A DNA stretch of 40,370 nt, taken from the NCBI RefSeq assembly GCF_943912825.1, contig NZ_CALTUX010000017.1:1-40370 (forward strand). Direction: 5' to 3'. The notes beneath the pieces are model-generated. The model did not search any database, was not told the DNA's origin, and was given only the letters and a program-made list of their open reading frames with translations. Below, one piece after another: positions 40,358 to 40,370 of this stretch; the first letter of the stretch is position 1, and every line of letters starts with the position of its first letter. The stretch is from an uncultured Anaerococcus sp. Its GTDB lineage: Bacteria; Bacillota; Clostridia; Tissierellales; Peptoniphilaceae. The position numbers were made by a program, and so were the translations under genes.

Positions 40358-40370
40358 ATGCCAAAATATA
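40358..40370 (+). CDS. Possible start of a plus-strand gene cut by the window edge
   Basis: ATG at 40358 follows GGAGGGG at ten bases spacing. Only four codons (M-P-K-Y) are visible, so no function can be given and the gene may not be real. Confidence 0.2.

Overview
The window looks like chromosomal DNA of a low-GC, Gram-positive anaerobe, most likely of the Anaerococcus/Peptoniphilus type (Tissierellia). That assignment is inferred from the strong A+T bias, AGGAGG-type ribosome binding sites, heavy use of AGA and ATA codons, a LytR-CpsA-Psr/MurJ cell-envelope locus, a double-cubane-cluster reductase with its activator, and an orphan-SelD selenium locus. No rRNA or tRNA gene is present to settle the taxonomy.

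Region 1 (1-14189, all minus strand) is one tightly packed surface-polysaccharide operon read from right to left: LCP ligase, MurJ/Wzx-type flippase, PglF-type 4,6-dehydratase, DegT aminotransferase, ATP-grasp, PglC-like initiating transferase, a second ATP-grasp, an ornithine-cyclodeaminase-family dehydrogenase, a sugar-transfer ATP-grasp, a CapA-like protein, a GT2 glycosyltransferase, and a Wzy-like membrane protein cut by the window edge. A good sigma-A promoter lies at 14317-14345. There is no acetyltransferase, but there are three ATP-grasp ligases and an amino/imino-acid enzyme, so I infer that the polymer carries an acyl- or aminoacyl-substituted diamino-trideoxy sugar. The distal half (1 to about 8 kb) is visibly more A+T rich than the proximal half.

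Region 2 (14190-15806) has no gene. It is filled by about three imperfect copies of a roughly 414-bp tandem repeat and ends in a strong terminator. Region 3 (15807-19697) holds housekeeping genes: a hotdog thioesterase, a compact, highly structured small-RNA candidate (16465-16578), a DUF697-type GTPase, an MGMT/Tag DNA-alkylation repair pair and a glyoxalase-II-like hydrolase. Region 4 (19732-23997) is an aconitase - isocitrate dehydrogenase - citrate synthase operon, the oxidative half of the TCA cycle leading to 2-oxoglutarate. It is followed by guaB and a DegV protein.

Region 5 (26761-40112) is a selenium/sulfur island of three operons. A minus-strand operon encodes a cysteine-desulfurase-like enzyme, a DUF3343 carrier, an ATP-dependent activator and a double-cubane reductase. 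Divergent from it is selD-yedF-DUF3343-cysteine desulfurase. Converging on that is hydA - Se-dependent xanthine dehydrogenase - yqeC - mocA - yqeB - xdhC. SelD makes selenophosphate, YedF, DUF3343 and the desulfurases probably handle Se/S, and YqeB/YqeC/MocA/XdhC mature the molybdenum hydroxylase, which with hydA probably degrades purines or hydantoin-like rings. The molybdenum-hydroxylase part matches the known orphan-SelD system. The paired duplication of DUF3343 plus desulfurase, one pair attached to the double-cubane reductase, is the part I find least explained.
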